From positions 1 to 64,000 of the forward strand of contig NZ_SNZR01000014.1 of the NCBI RefSeq assembly GCF_004363955.1: DNA of 64,000 nt. Reading direction: 5' to 3'. A model generated the notes under the pieces. The model was not told the origin of the DNA and made no database searches. It saw only the letters and a list, made by a program, of their open reading frames with translations. Source of the DNA: Enterovirga rhinocerotis. Its GTDB lineage: Bacteria > Pseudomonadota > Alphaproteobacteria > Rhizobiales > Beijerinckiaceae. Both the position numbers and the translations under genes were made by a program. Below are positions 1-8,887 of the stretch, piece after piece (the stretch's first letter is position 1; every line of letters begins with the position of its first letter).

Positions 1-263
1 GGTGAAAACCTGACCAGGCGGGCTTTCGCGCGTCCAGGCACAGAAAAAACCCGTCAGCGGCCTCAACCTGACCGAAGCGCGCGCCAAACCGCCTCATCAG
101 CGGGGTCCGGCCGCCCACCAACGCGTGATGGGCACGGCGCTCGAATGACGGCCGACAACGCGCCTCCTTCGGAGCGAAGAGCGTCACCTTGGTGCGTCTC
201 GCGTTCCTCCCCATCGCCCTCCGGAGACCGCCCTTCGACGCGCGTTTCCGTCATGCGTCGCGT

Positions 264-1187
264 CTACCCCTCGCGTGAGGCGTTCGAGAGGGCTTCGCCA
301 TCCGAATTCAGGCTGCGTCCGATCTGTTCGACGAATTTCGATGCCGCGACCGATAGCCTGCGGCCGCGCAACTGCCCCAGGGCCACCTGAGCCAGGGGGA
401 GGTCGCGCCGGTCCACCTCGCTCGCGACGAGATCGAGCCGGCCGCGGGGGATGCCCGTTCTGATCTGGAAGGAGACGACGTCCTCGCGCGCGGCATAGCT
501 GCGGAGCACCTCGAAGGAATCCGATTCGACCGCGATCCGCACCGGCATCGACGCCCGGACGATGGCGCCCTGCACGAGATGACGGATGGCGAGGCCCGGT
601 CCCGGCATCGCGATCGGATACTGGAGGCAGTCGCGCAGGCGCACGGTGGGCCGCCCCGCCAGGGGATGGTGGGGCCCCATCAGGGCGCAGAGCGGCTGGG
701 TGATCGTCTGAAGCAGGTGCAGTTCGGGCGCCGGCGGCGGCTGGAGAACGACCGCGACATCCGCCTCGAAGGAGGTCAGCGCATCCACCGCATAGGCATG
801 GTCGCGCACCAGAACCTTGAACGAGACGAAGGGGTGCTGAGCCCGGTAGGTCTGGATCTCGTCGGGCACGAGTTCATGGGCGAAGGCCTGGCTGCAGGCG
901 ATGGCGACATGACCGCGCCGGATCCCCGAAAGGTCGGCAATCTGCGAGCGAAGACGGTCGAGATCGGCGAACTGGTCGCGGATATGGCGCAGGAGCAGTT
1001 CTCCGGCCGGGTTCGGACGCATCCCCTGCGGCAGGCGCTCGAACAGGGTCGTTCCGAGTTCGTGTTCGAAATCCTGGATCCGGCGCGTCAGGGCCGACGG
1101 CGCGATCGCCAGCCGCTCCGCGCTGCGCCGGATCGAGCCCGTCTCCGCGACATCCCGGATGACCTGAAGAACCTTCATATGGCGCAT
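264..1187 (-). CDS. LysR-family transcriptional regulator
   Basis: A 307-residue LysR-type regulator. The N-terminal winged helix-turn-helix (about residues 3-62) contains the typical GSIRRSAERLAIAPSALTRR recognition segment. A periplasmic-binding-like effector domain follows (about 90-300). Two in-frame ATGs lie close together; I chose the upstream one, and a TTG 48 bases further up is possible. The gene is divergent from the ABC transporter operon that starts at 1515, so it probably controls that operon and itself, as is usual for the family. The effector is unknown. Family call is secure; target is inferred from position only. Confidence 0.9.
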   Translation of the reverse strand: MRHMKVLQVIRDVAETGSIRRSAERLAIAPSALTRRIQDFEHELGTTLFERLPQGMRPNPAGELLLRHIRDQFADLDRLRSQIADLSGIRRGHVAIACSQAFAHELVPDEIQTYRAQHPFVSFKVLVRDHAYAVDALTSFEADVAVVLQPPPAPELHLLQTITQPLCALMGPHHPLAGRPTVRLRDCLQYPIAMPGPGLAIRHLVQGAIVRASMPVRIAVESDSFEVLRSYAAREDVVSFQIRTGIPRGRLDLVASEVDRRDLPLAQVALGQLRGRRLSVAASKFVEQIGRSLNSDGEALSNASREG

Positions 1188-1218
1188 GGGACGCCCCGTT
1201 CTGTTTCGAGCAACGGGC

Positions 1219-1234
1219 TGCTCTAAAACGAGCA
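1219..1234. promoter_or_regulatory. Inverted repeat, candidate LysR operator
   Basis: Perfect 5-bp arms (TGCTC / GAGCA) separated by six bases, just upstream of the LysR start and in the divergent region before the ABC operon. The geometry fits a T-N11-A type LysR site. No experimental support; inference from position and symmetry. Confidence 0.35.
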
Positions 1235-1413
1235 ATAGACGGCAACAAGCATATCTTTAGCATCCGGCCCGATGATCCGTGCTGGAGCGTGGTGTGACCG
1301 GCTTCTCCGCAATCCCGATACCCGCTTCCGGGTGCCGACCCGATCGACAGGCCGGCGAGCCGGCACGCCGTACCCGGCGCCGCGGCCTCCGCGTCTCCCG
1401 GGCGACGGGGTTC

Positions 1414-1449
1414 GGCACGATCCTTGATGCAGGCACGATCCTTGATGCT
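1414..1449. repeat. Tandem 18-bp direct repeat in divergent promoter region
   Basis: Two head-to-tail copies of GGCACGATCCTTGATGC plus one base (A in copy 1, T in copy 2), followed by the first bases of a third unit. It lies between the LysR gene and the ABC operon start. It could be a paired regulator site or simple slippage duplication. Confidence 0.5.
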
Positions 1450-1514
1450 GGCATGGCCCGCCGCATGGCCTGACCGAACGACGTCCCCGCCGACCGCCAT
1501 TGCAGGAGAACCCC

Positions 1515-2465
1515 ATGTTGCATCGCCGCCAGTTCCTCGTCGCGACCGCCGCCGCGGCTACGCTGCCCGCCCCCTTCGTCCAGGCCCAGTCGACCACGAC
1601 GATCCGCATGGGCGCGCTGAAGCTGATCCACTCGATCGCGCCGCACTTCTACGAGAAGTTCACGCCGGCCGGGTACAAGGTCGACGTCGTCCCGTTCGAG
1701 AGCCCGACCGAGGGCAAGAACGCGGTCGTCACCAAATCCGTCGATTTCGGGATGTTCGGCATCGCCGCGGCCCTCCTCGGCGCAGCGGCGGGTGAGCCGG
1801 TGGTCGTCATCGCCTCCGCCTGCAACAAGGGCATGGCCGTCGTCGCGGGCAAGAACAGCCCGATCGCGTCGATCAAGGACCTGAAGGGCAAGCGCGTCGC
1901 CATCTGGCCGGGCTCGACCCAGGAGGTCTTCATCCTCGAGCGGCTGCGCATGGAGGGCATGACGGTCAAGGACATCACGCCGGTGCGCATCTCGTTCTCG
2001 GAGATGCACCTCGCCCTCGCGCGGGGCGACGTCGATGCCTATGTCGGCGCCGAACCCGGGCCGGGCGTGAGCCTCGCCAGCGGCATCGGCAAGATCGTCG
2101 AATATCCCTACGGCACGGCCATGGGCGCGCTGAACATGATCTTCGGCGCCCATCGCGACACGCTCGCTCAGAAGCCCGAGATGGTGAAGGTCATCCTCGA
2201 CATCCACCGGAAGGCGTCCGACTTCGCGATGGCGAACCGTGCGGAGATGGTCGCCATGGCCGTCGCCAAGCTCGGGCAGAAGAGGGACGCGATCGAGGCC
2301 TCGGCGCCGAACGTGGACCTGACCTGGCGGTTCGGGGAGACCGAGATCGGACAGTCGAAGACCTATGCCCAGCACATGCTGGAGCTGAAGCAGATCAAGC
2401 AGCTGCCCGATTTTTCGGCCTTCTTCGACACCCGGTTCGTCACCGAACTCGCCAGGAACGCATGA
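1515..2465 (+). CDS. ABC transporter substrate-binding protein (NMT1/SsuA/TauA-like)
   Basis: A 316-residue exported solute-binding protein. The N-terminus MLHRRQFLVA followed by an Ala-rich stretch and AQS resembles a Tat/Sec signal with a cleavage site near residue 25. The mature part has the type-2 periplasmic-binding fold with the DLKGKRVA and ARGDVDAYVG segments typical of the NMT1/SsuA/ThiY group. The ATG was chosen over an upstream TTG because AGGAG lies just ahead of it. First gene of a five-gene operon with permease, ATPase and two hydrolases. The ligand is unknown; the partner hydrolases suggest a nitrogen-containing amide or ring compound. Confidence 0.9.
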   Translation: MLHRRQFLVATAAAATLPAPFVQAQSTTTIRMGALKLIHSIAPHFYEKFTPAGYKVDVVPFESPTEGKNAVVTKSVDFGMFGIAAALLGAAAGEPVVVIASACNKGMAVVAGKNSPIASIKDLKGKRVAIWPGSTQEVFILERLRMEGMTVKDITPVRISFSEMHLALARGDVDAYVGAEPGPGVSLASGIGKIVEYPYGTAMGALNMIFGAHRDTLAQKPEMVKVILDIHRKASDFAMANRAEMVAMAVAKLGQKRDAIEASAPNVDLTWRFGETEIGQSKTYAQHMLELKQIKQLPDFSAFFDTRFVTELARNA

Positions 2466-3322
2466 GCGCCGCCTTGAGCGATACGGCAGCCCCGGCGGGA
2501 GGCGAGGCCGCTCCGCCGGCGCAGGCCGGCGGGACCTCTCCGGGCTCCGGCCTGCTGCAGGTCGCGCTCGCCCTCGTCCTGCCGGTCGCGATCCTCGTGG
2601 CCTGGCACCTCGCGACGGAGGGGAGGACCTACAGCCTCATCCCGTCTCCCTCGGCGGTGGCGGTGGCGCTGTACGATCTCGCCTTCGGGGGGATCAACGA
2701 CGATGCCTTCAGCGCCTCGCTGCTCACGCATGTGCTCGCGTCGGTCGGCCGGGTCTATGGCGGCTTCGCACTGGCGGTCCTCGCCGCGCTGCCGATCGGC
2801 CTGCTGATCGGGCGCGTGCCCCTCGTTCGGCAGATGCTGGATCCGATGTTGCAGATCCTGCGCCCGATCCCCGTCACGGCCTGGCTGCCGCTGGCCATGA
2901 TCATGTTCGGCATCGGGCCGCGCTCGGCCTTCTTCCTGGTCTTCCTCGGCGCCTTCTATCCGGTGCTGATCAACACGGTCTTCGGCGTGCGCTCGGTCGA
3001 GCCGCGTCTGTTCGAGGCGGCGAGCATGCTCGGCTGCCGCGGCTCGGCGCAATTCGTCAAAGTGGTCCTGCCGGCGGCGATGCCGGCGATCTTCACCGGC
3101 CTGAGGCTGGGCCTCGGCTTCGCGTGGGTCGTCATCGTCATCGGTGAGATGACGGGCGTTCCGACGGGGCTCGGCGCCTTGATCATGGAAGCGCGCCAGC
3201 TCTCGCGGACCGAGATCGTCATCTGCGGGATGATCGCCATCGGCGTCGCCGGCTTCATCTCCGATCGCCTCGTGACGCTCCTCGGCCGCCGTCTTCTCGC
3301 CTGGAGCCCCAATCATGGCTGA
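2462..3322 (+). CDS. ABC transporter permease (SsuC/TauC-like)
   Basis: A 286-residue inner-membrane permease with about six membrane segments after a Pro/Ala/Gly-rich cytoplasmic N-terminus. The EAA loop that docks the ATPase is visible as EAASMLGCRGSAQFVKVVLP around residue 183, inside a BPD_transp_1 domain. The start codon overlaps the stop of the binding-protein gene (ATGA), so translation is probably coupled. Length and topology fit the nitrate/sulfonate/taurine permease group. Confidence 0.92.
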   Translation: MSAALSDTAAPAGGEAAPPAQAGGTSPGSGLLQVALALVLPVAILVAWHLATEGRTYSLIPSPSAVAVALYDLAFGGINDDAFSASLLTHVLASVGRVYGGFALAVLAALPIGLLIGRVPLVRQMLDPMLQILRPIPVTAWLPLAMIMFGIGPRSAFFLVFLGAFYPVLINTVFGVRSVEPRLFEAASMLGCRGSAQFVKVVLPAAMPAIFTGLRLGLGFAWVVIVIGEMTGVPTGLGALIMEARQLSRTEIVICGMIAIGVAGFISDRLVTLLGRRLLAWSPNHG

Positions 3323-4094
3323 ACCGACGCTCCCGATCCTGTCGCTGAGCCATGTCGGCAAGAGCTACGATGCCGGCGGCCGGCGGATCGAGGCGCTGCG
3401 CGGCGCCAATCTCGACGTCGCACGCGGCGAGTTCGTCTGCCTGATCGGCGCCTCGGGCTGCGGGAAGTCGACCCTGCTCCGGATCGTCGCGGGCTTCGAG
3501 GCGGCGACCACCGGCCAGGCGCTGATGTGGGGCAAGCCGATTTCCGCGCCCGATCCGAGCCGGGGGATGGTGTTCCAGGATTACGGCCTGTTCCCCTGGC
3601 TCACCGTGCGCGGCAATATCGGCTTCGGGCCGGCATCGCGCGGCCGGCCGGCGGGCGAGGTGCGCGACACGGTCGATCGCTTCGTCGAGCTCGTCGGGCT
3701 CAAAAGCTTCGCCGACGCCTATCCGCACCAGCTCTCGGGCGGCATGAAGCAGCGTGTCGCGATTGCGCGCGTGCTGGCCAACGACGCTGAAGTCGTCCTG
3801 ATGGACGAGCCCTTCGGCGCGCTCGACGCCATGACGCGCGAGCGGTTGCAGGACGAACTCCTCGAATTGTGGGAGCGGACCCGCCTCACGGTGCTGTTCG
3901 TGACGCATTCGATCGAAGAGGCCATCTTCCTGTCGAGCCGCTGCGTGGTGATGTCGCCTGGGCCCGGGCGGATCGATCGCGACATCCCGATCGAACTGGC
4001 GCGTCCGCGCGATGTCTCGGCATCGGACTTCAACGAGCTGAGACGGGAGCTGTCGGGGATGCTGCACAGCCACCACGGCAGGCTGGCCGCATGA
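3315..4094 (+). CDS. ABC transporter ATP-binding protein (SsuB/TauB-like)
   Basis: A 259-residue ATPase with every expected motif in order: Walker A GASGCGKST (about 43-51), Q-loop FQDYGLFPW, signature LSGGMKQR, Walker B VVLMDEPFGALD and the H-loop VTHSIEEA. It energises the importer formed with the two preceding genes. It overlaps the permease gene by eight bases and the next gene by four, so the whole set is read as one unit. Confidence 0.94.
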   Translation: MAEPTLPILSLSHVGKSYDAGGRRIEALRGANLDVARGEFVCLIGASGCGKSTLLRIVAGFEAATTGQALMWGKPISAPDPSRGMVFQDYGLFPWLTVRGNIGFGPASRGRPAGEVRDTVDRFVELVGLKSFADAYPHQLSGGMKQRVAIARVLANDAEVVLMDEPFGALDAMTRERLQDELLELWERTRLTVLFVTHSIEEAIFLSSRCVVMSPGPGRIDRDIPIELARPRDVSASDFNELRRELSGMLHSHHGRLAA

Positions 4095-4993
4095 GCGGGC
4101 CGCGATCACCGCGCGAGCGGCTCGCCTATACGCCGACGATCGACCGGCCAGCCCTGTCCCTGCCCGGCGACAAGGCGGTCGTCGTCTGGCCCGTCGTCAA
4201 TGTCGAGAACTGGCTGATCGAGAACCCGATGCCGCGCCAGGTGCTCGTCGCACCGACCGGGGCGGCCCTGCAGCCGGACGTCGCCAACTGGGCCTGGCAC
4301 GAATACGGGATGCGGGTCGGCTTCTGGCGAATCCTCGAAGCCTTCCGCTCGCGCGGCATCAGGCCGACCCTGTCGGTGAACGGCTCGGTCTGCCTCGATT
4401 ATCCGCGTGTGGCCGCGGCGGCGCGCGACGAGGGCTGGGAGTTCATGGGGCACGGCTTCGTCCAGGTCCCGACCCACAAGGTCGCCGATCAGGGGGAGAT
4501 GATCGCGCGGACGGTCGGCACCATCGCCGATTTCACCGGCAGGCCGCCGACGGGCTGGCTCGGCCCCGGATTGACCGAGACGGCGGAGACGCCGGACCTC
4601 CTCGCCGCCAACGGCATCCGCTGGATCGCCGATTGGGTGGTCGACGATCTGCCCTGCCGCTTGCAGACCGCGAGCGGGACGGTGCTGACCATGCCCTATT
4701 CGGTCGAGCTCAACGACATTCCGGCGATCATGATCCAGCATCACCGGGCGGCCGAGTTCGCCGAGCGGGCATTGGCGCAGCTCGACCGGCTGGCGCGGGA
4801 GGCGAAGGGCGACGGGCCGATGGCCGGCGCGAAGGTGATGAGCTTCGCGATCCATCCCTACATCAGCGGCGTGCCGCATCGGATCGATATGCTGGAAGGG
4901 CTGCTCGATGCGCTCCTCGCGCGCGACGACATCCTGTTCTGGCAGGGGCAAGACATTCATGACTGGTATCTCGGAACCGACGACCGAGCCTGA
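4091..4993 (+). CDS. Polysaccharide-deacetylase-fold hydrolase, PuuE/allantoinase-like
   Basis: A 300-residue NodB-homology protein of the PuuE type. Visible segments are LSVNGSVCLDYP, GWEFMGHGF, a GWLGPGLTET loop and the C-terminal IHPYISGVPHR. The first motif lacks the usual metal-binding Asp-Asp pair, as in PuuE-like allantoinases, which are known to work without metal. The family acts on cyclic ureides or N-acyl groups. Its place in an operon with an importer and a formamidase-like hydrolase suggests opening or deacylation of the imported compound. The exact substrate cannot be read from sequence. The ATG overlaps the ATPase stop (ATGA). Confidence 0.85.
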   Translation: MSGPRSPRERLAYTPTIDRPALSLPGDKAVVVWPVVNVENWLIENPMPRQVLVAPTGAALQPDVANWAWHEYGMRVGFWRILEAFRSRGIRPTLSVNGSVCLDYPRVAAAARDEGWEFMGHGFVQVPTHKVADQGEMIARTVGTIADFTGRPPTGWLGPGLTETAETPDLLAANGIRWIADWVVDDLPCRLQTASGTVLTMPYSVELNDIPAIMIQHHRAAEFAERALAQLDRLAREAKGDGPMAGAKVMSFAIHPYISGVPHRIDMLEGLLDALLARDDILFWQGQDIHDWYLGTDDRA

Positions 4994-5822
4994 GGCCGCC
5001 ATCTGGCGCGGCTTCCGTCGGAGCGAGCTGGACCGGGCCTACGACAATGCCGGCCATGTGCGGGACAGCGCGGCGAAGCTGGCGGATTGGACGGCCCGGA
5101 GTGCCCTTCTGCGGGCCGCGCGGCCGGAATTCCTCGACCTCCGCTACGGTCCCCGCGACAGGAACCGCATCGACGTCTTCCGCTGCGGCGAGGCTGGGGC
5201 GCCGCTCTTGGTCTTCATCCATGGCGGATATTGGCAGCGCAACAGCAAGGAGGTGTTCTCCTGCCTTGCGGAGGGGCCGTTGGCGCGCGGCTTCGACGTC
5301 GCCCTGCCGGGCTATACGCTCGCGCCGGACGCCTCGTTGAGCGAGATCGTCGACGAGATCGAGGCGGCCATCGGCTGGCTGCGGGAGCAGGGTCCGGAAC
5401 GAGGCTTTGCCACGGGCCGGCTGATCGTCGGCGGCTGGTCGGCCGGTGCCCATCTTGCCGCGCTCGCCTGCGGCTGGCGCGGTGTCGATGGCGGTCTGCT
5501 GGTGTCCGGAATCTACGACCTCGAGCCGATCCGCCTCGGCATCCTCAACGAGAAGCTCGGCCTGAGCGAGGGCGATGTCGGCCGCTTGAGCCCGATCGGG
5601 GCGCCGGGAGCCGGTGTGGCGCCGGCGGCGGTCATCGTCGGCGGCAGCGAACTCCCCGAGCTCCAGCGCCAATCGGCGGATTACGCGGCGGCGCGCATCG
5701 CCGCCGGCGTGCCGACACGCTTCCGCATCCTGCCGGACCGCAACCATTTCACGATCCTCGACGAGCTGTCCTCGCCCCAAGGGGGCCTCACCGAGGAGCT
5801 TGCGGGTTTCCTATCCGCGTAG
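4959..5822 (+). CDS. Alpha/beta hydrolase, kynurenine-formamidase-like
   Basis: A 287-residue alpha/beta hydrolase. The oxyanion-hole motif HGGYWQ begins at His88, the nucleophile elbow GWSAG places Ser161, and the catalytic His is His263 in NHF. The HGGYW form is typical of the arylformamidase/KynB-like group. The gene overlaps the deacetylase-like gene by 35 bases, so the start is constrained and the pair is probably co-translated. No tryptophan-degradation genes are nearby, so an ordinary kynurenine role is unlikely; an N-formyl or amide intermediate of the local pathway is more plausible. Confidence 0.85.
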   Translation: MTGISEPTTEPEAAIWRGFRRSELDRAYDNAGHVRDSAAKLADWTARSALLRAARPEFLDLRYGPRDRNRIDVFRCGEAGAPLLVFIHGGYWQRNSKEVFSCLAEGPLARGFDVALPGYTLAPDASLSEIVDEIEAAIGWLREQGPERGFATGRLIVGGWSAGAHLAALACGWRGVDGGLLVSGIYDLEPIRLGILNEKLGLSEGDVGRLSPIGAPGAGVAPAAVIVGGSELPELQRQSADYAAARIAAGVPTRFRILPDRNHFTILDELSSPQGGLTEELAGFLSA

Positions 5823-5890
5823 CGATCTTCTGCGTTCCCGGGGATGTCCGTCCAAGGGCCGCATGCGCGCCATCGCCGATCCGACCTCGG

Positions 5891-6379
5891 TCACGATCCG
5901 CCTTCCGGCTTCTTCGCCCGATAGCGAAAGTCGCAACAGGTGCCACCGGACATGATGGTGGTCGTGCGGGTCAGTTCGACGTCCGGATCATAGCCTTCGA
6001 TAAACGCATGATCGCGGTTGCAGGACAGGAGGTGGCCGATCTCTCCGAGCCCCATGTCGCGATACATCTCCGCATAGCGGCAGCGATGCACGTCGTAGCT
6101 GAAGGCGTCCTTGTCCGCCTGCAGCACGGTGACTTCGAGCGCGTCGTCCTGGGTCCACAGCCGCTGGAGGTCGGCGAATGTGTGCAGATCGGCCCCGCCG
6201 GGCTCGCGGGCGGCGAAGTCGCGGCCGACCGCCACCGCCGTCTTGGCGATCGCCTCGCCGATCAGCGCGCGCGCCTGCTCCTGGCCGAGACGCTCGCACA
6301 GCGTCTCGTAGATGGGCTTGATGACCTCGGCCTCGATCCGCCGTCGCGCCAGAATTCCGAGTTCGGCCTCCGCACTCAT
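5891..6379 (-). CDS. L-2-amino-thiazoline-4-carboxylic acid hydrolase-like protein
   Basis: A 162-residue protein matching the ATC-hydrolase (PF14196-type) family. It is helical in its first half, with conserved Cys/His-containing stretches VHRCRYAEMYRDMG and the C-terminal GGTCCDFRYR. ATC hydrolase opens the thiazoline ring on the route to L-cysteine, but many members of this family have no known substrate. It overlaps the isochorismatase-like gene by four bases (ATGA) and is the last gene of a leftward operon. Family assignment is fairly good; function is inferred. Confidence 0.75.
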   Translation of the reverse strand: MSAEAELGILARRRIEAEVIKPIYETLCERLGQEQARALIGEAIAKTAVAVGRDFAAREPGGADLHTFADLQRLWTQDDALEVTVLQADKDAFSYDVHRCRYAEMYRDMGLGEIGHLLSCNRDHAFIEGYDPDVELTRTTTIMSGGTCCDFRYRAKKPEGGS

Positions 6380-7083
6380 GTGCCGTCCCCCGTCGATGCG
6401 CGCAGCCGATCGAGGGCGTCGAGAAGGCTCGCACTCTCCCCGACGGCGCCGAAGACGCCGCTCTTCTTGATCAGCAGTTCGATCGCCGCCTGATGGACCG
6501 CCTCGAAGCAGGCGCCCGTCGCATCGGACAGCGTCAGGCAGTCGAAGCCCCGGTCCAGAGCTTCGCGCACGTTCGTGTGGATGCAGCAATCCGTGGTGAG
6601 GCCGGTCAGGATGAGATTGCCGATGCCGCGTTCGCGCAGATGGGCTTCGATCGCCGTGAAGCCGAAGGCGCCGTAGGACGGCTTGTCGAAGACCGTCTCG
6701 CCCTCGATCGGCGCGAGTTCCGGGATGATCTGCCAGCACTCGGCGCCTTCGATCAGGTAACGCCCCTTCGGACCCTCGTCGCCGACGGCGACGCCCTTGC
6801 CGTCGATCCCCCGCCAGCGTCGATGCGGCTGCACGTCGGAGAGGTCCGGCTTGAAGGTCTCGCGGGTGTGGATGACCGTCATCCCGGATGCGCGGCAGGC
6901 CGCCAGAACCTTCGCGATGGTGGGGATCGGGCGCCGCAAGGCTGTCAGGTCGAAGCCGAACTGATGCATGTAGCCGCCCTCGGCGCAGAAATCGCCCTGC
7001 ATGTCGATGACGAGCAGGGCCGTGTTCTGCGCAGTGAGCTGGCCGTTGAGCGGGAACGAATAGGGGTTGGCGTCAACCTTCAT
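6376..7083 (-). CDS. Isochorismatase-family cysteine hydrolase (ureidoacrylate/biuret amidohydrolase-like)
   Basis: A 235-residue cysteine hydrolase. The triad is visible: Asp27 in VIDMQGDF, a Lys near residue 134 in FDKPSYGAF, and the nucleophilic Cys near 165 in TTDCCIHTNVREA. The overall form resembles RutB and biuret/N-carbamoyl hydrolases rather than isochorismatase proper. It lies between a family-5 binding protein and an ATC-hydrolase-like protein in one leftward operon, consistent with breakdown of an imported amide or ureido compound. Confidence 0.88.
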   Translation of the reverse strand: MKVDANPYSFPLNGQLTAQNTALLVIDMQGDFCAEGGYMHQFGFDLTALRRPIPTIAKVLAACRASGMTVIHTRETFKPDLSDVQPHRRWRGIDGKGVAVGDEGPKGRYLIEGAECWQIIPELAPIEGETVFDKPSYGAFGFTAIEAHLRERGIGNLILTGLTTDCCIHTNVREALDRGFDCLTLSDATGACFEAVHQAAIELLIKKSGVFGAVGESASLLDALDRLRASTGDGT

Positions 7084-7096
7084 CGGGCGGCTCCCC

Positions 7097-8695
7097 TCAC
7101 TTCTTCAGCCAGAGATCGTACCAGCTGCTGGATGGCCAGCGCGGCGTGTTGTGATCGTTCTGAAGCTTCTTGCTCGTCACCGAGATGAACTCGCGATCGG
7201 TCGCCATCCACACCGGGATCTGCGTGTTCGCCAGCTTCACGAACTCGACATACTGGCTCTTGCGCTTCGCCGGATCGAGTTCGACCGCGGCCTCGTCGAT
7301 GACGCGGTCGATCTCCGCGTCCTGCCAGCCCCACTGGTTCGTCCAGGGTGCGCCCTTGGGCGCTCCGGACCGGTACCAGACGGTGGTGCTGACCGCCGGG
7401 TCGCTCCTGTACTGGTGACGTCCGGTGGCGAGATCGAAGTTCCAGTCGCGGTAGACGTCCGACAGGAAGCCCGCCGCGTCCCGCTGCACCATCTCGACCT
7501 GGATGCCGATTGCGGCAAGGGATTGCTGGATGAAGGTTGCGAAGGAGCTCACGTCCTCACCCCAGGGAGCGGGCAGGAGCCGGAGCTTGAAGCGGGTGCC
7601 GCCCTTGCGGGGATAGCCTGCCTCGTCCAGCAGCTTGTTGGCCAGCGCCACGTCGAACTTCAGGTCCGGCGCGCCCGGGACGAAGAAGTCCGAGGATTGC
7701 GGGATGGGACCCTGGCCGCGCTTGCCGAAGCCGTACAGCATGTTCTCGATGAAGAAATCGGTATCGATGGCATGCACGATGGCCCGCCGCACGCGGATGT
7801 CGGACAGCTCCTTGCGACGGACATTGAATTCGACGGTGTTCTGGACCGCGTTGCCTTCGTTGCCCTTCGTCGACACCGTGAAGTCTTTGTGCTTGCGAAG
7901 CCTGTCGATGTCCGACAGCGTCAGCGAGGTATAGGCGCTGAGGTCCACGGAGCCGGTCTCGAGCGCGGCGGCGGCGGCGGCCTTGTCGGGAATGAACTTC
8001 CACACGATGCGATCGAGATACGGGAAGCCCTTGCGCCAGTAATCGGGATTGCGCTCGGCGATGAAATACTGGCCGCGCTCGTACTTGCCGAACTTGAAGG
8101 GGCCGGTTCCGATCGGCTCCAGATTCGCCGGATTGTCGAGCACGTTCGTGCCTTCATAGACATGCTTCGGCGCGACGTAGCCGAGATCGGGCAACGCGCG
8201 CAGCAGTAGATCGATGGGCATCGGCTGGGAATACTTGAACACCGCGGTGAGCGCGTCGGGCGTCTCGACCGCCTCGAGGTTCTTCTGCAAGGTCGAGCCG
8301 TAATTGAGGTGCTTCTTCCAGATCTCCATCGCCGTGTACTGGACGTCTGCGGAGGTGAAGGGCTTGCCGTCGTGCCATTTCACGTTCTCCCGCAGCGTGA
8401 AGGTGATGGTCTTGCCGTCGTCGGACGTCGTCCAGGCCGTCGCCAGCACGCCGACGGGCTGCCCCTTCGTATCCAGATCGACCAGCGGCTCCATGATCTT
8501 GCTGCCGATCAGATAGACGTCGACGGATGCGCGAACGGCGGGATTGATGACGCGCTGCTCGGCGTTCATGTGCACGTTCAGGACGCCGCCTCGAACCGGC
8601 GTCTCCTGGGCGGATACCCCGACGCCCTGCGCGGCGAGCAGGCTGGCGAGCGCGACCGATGACAGGAAGCTGCGGCGGGACGGAAGCATCGGCAT
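7097..8695 (-). CDS. ABC transporter substrate-binding protein, family 5 (peptide/nickel type)
   Basis: A 532-residue extracytoplasmic binding protein of the DppA/OppA class. It has a signal peptide (PSRRSFLSSVALASLLA, cleavage near AQE), the SBP_bac_5 signature region around TFTLRENVKWHDGKPF, and the full family length. The ATG chosen lies in front of the twin-Arg signal; a second ATG two codons later is equally possible. No matching permease or ATPase is adjacent, so it must work with components coded elsewhere. It heads a leftward operon with two hydrolases and is divergent from a LysR gene. Confidence 0.9.
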   Translation of the reverse strand: MPMLPSRRSFLSSVALASLLAAQGVGVSAQETPVRGGVLNVHMNAEQRVINPAVRASVDVYLIGSKIMEPLVDLDTKGQPVGVLATAWTTSDDGKTITFTLRENVKWHDGKPFTSADVQYTAMEIWKKHLNYGSTLQKNLEAVETPDALTAVFKYSQPMPIDLLLRALPDLGYVAPKHVYEGTNVLDNPANLEPIGTGPFKFGKYERGQYFIAERNPDYWRKGFPYLDRIVWKFIPDKAAAAAALETGSVDLSAYTSLTLSDIDRLRKHKDFTVSTKGNEGNAVQNTVEFNVRRKELSDIRVRRAIVHAIDTDFFIENMLYGFGKRGQGPIPQSSDFFVPGAPDLKFDVALANKLLDEAGYPRKGGTRFKLRLLPAPWGEDVSSFATFIQQSLAAIGIQVEMVQRDAAGFLSDVYRDWNFDLATGRHQYRSDPAVSTTVWYRSGAPKGAPWTNQWGWQDAEIDRVIDEAAVELDPAKRKSQYVEFVKLANTQIPVWMATDREFISVTSKKLQNDHNTPRWPSSSWYDLWLKK

Positions 8696-8793
8696 GGCGG
8701 GAACAATCCTCAAGTTGAGAGTCGGCCGCGCGTCTACGGCTCGGCGAGCACCTGTCCTGCGAGGACAGAATGCTCTTTTAGACCCTTCATAGA

Positions 8794-8809
8794 GTGAAAT
8801 TTTATTCAC
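8794..8809. promoter_or_regulatory. GTGAA-N6-TTCAC palindrome, candidate LysR operator
   Basis: A perfect inverted repeat in a locally AT-rich stretch between the binding-protein gene and the LysR gene. An overlapping ATTCA-CA-TGAAT palindrome follows directly, and a TCAAT-A-ATTGA palindrome lies close to the LysR start. This is the expected site for LysR control of both directions. Confidence 0.4.
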
Positions 8810-8887
8810 ATGAATTGACTATAGCGCGCGTTATTGCGCCGACAACCCCGCTGAATTATGAGAATAAATCAATAATTGAGATGCTTC

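Noticed and set aside
4091-5822. Kynurenine/tryptophan degradation operon
   Set aside because: Only the formamidase-like hydrolase fits; no kynureninase or tryptophan dioxygenase is present, and the neighbours point to ureide or amide chemistry.
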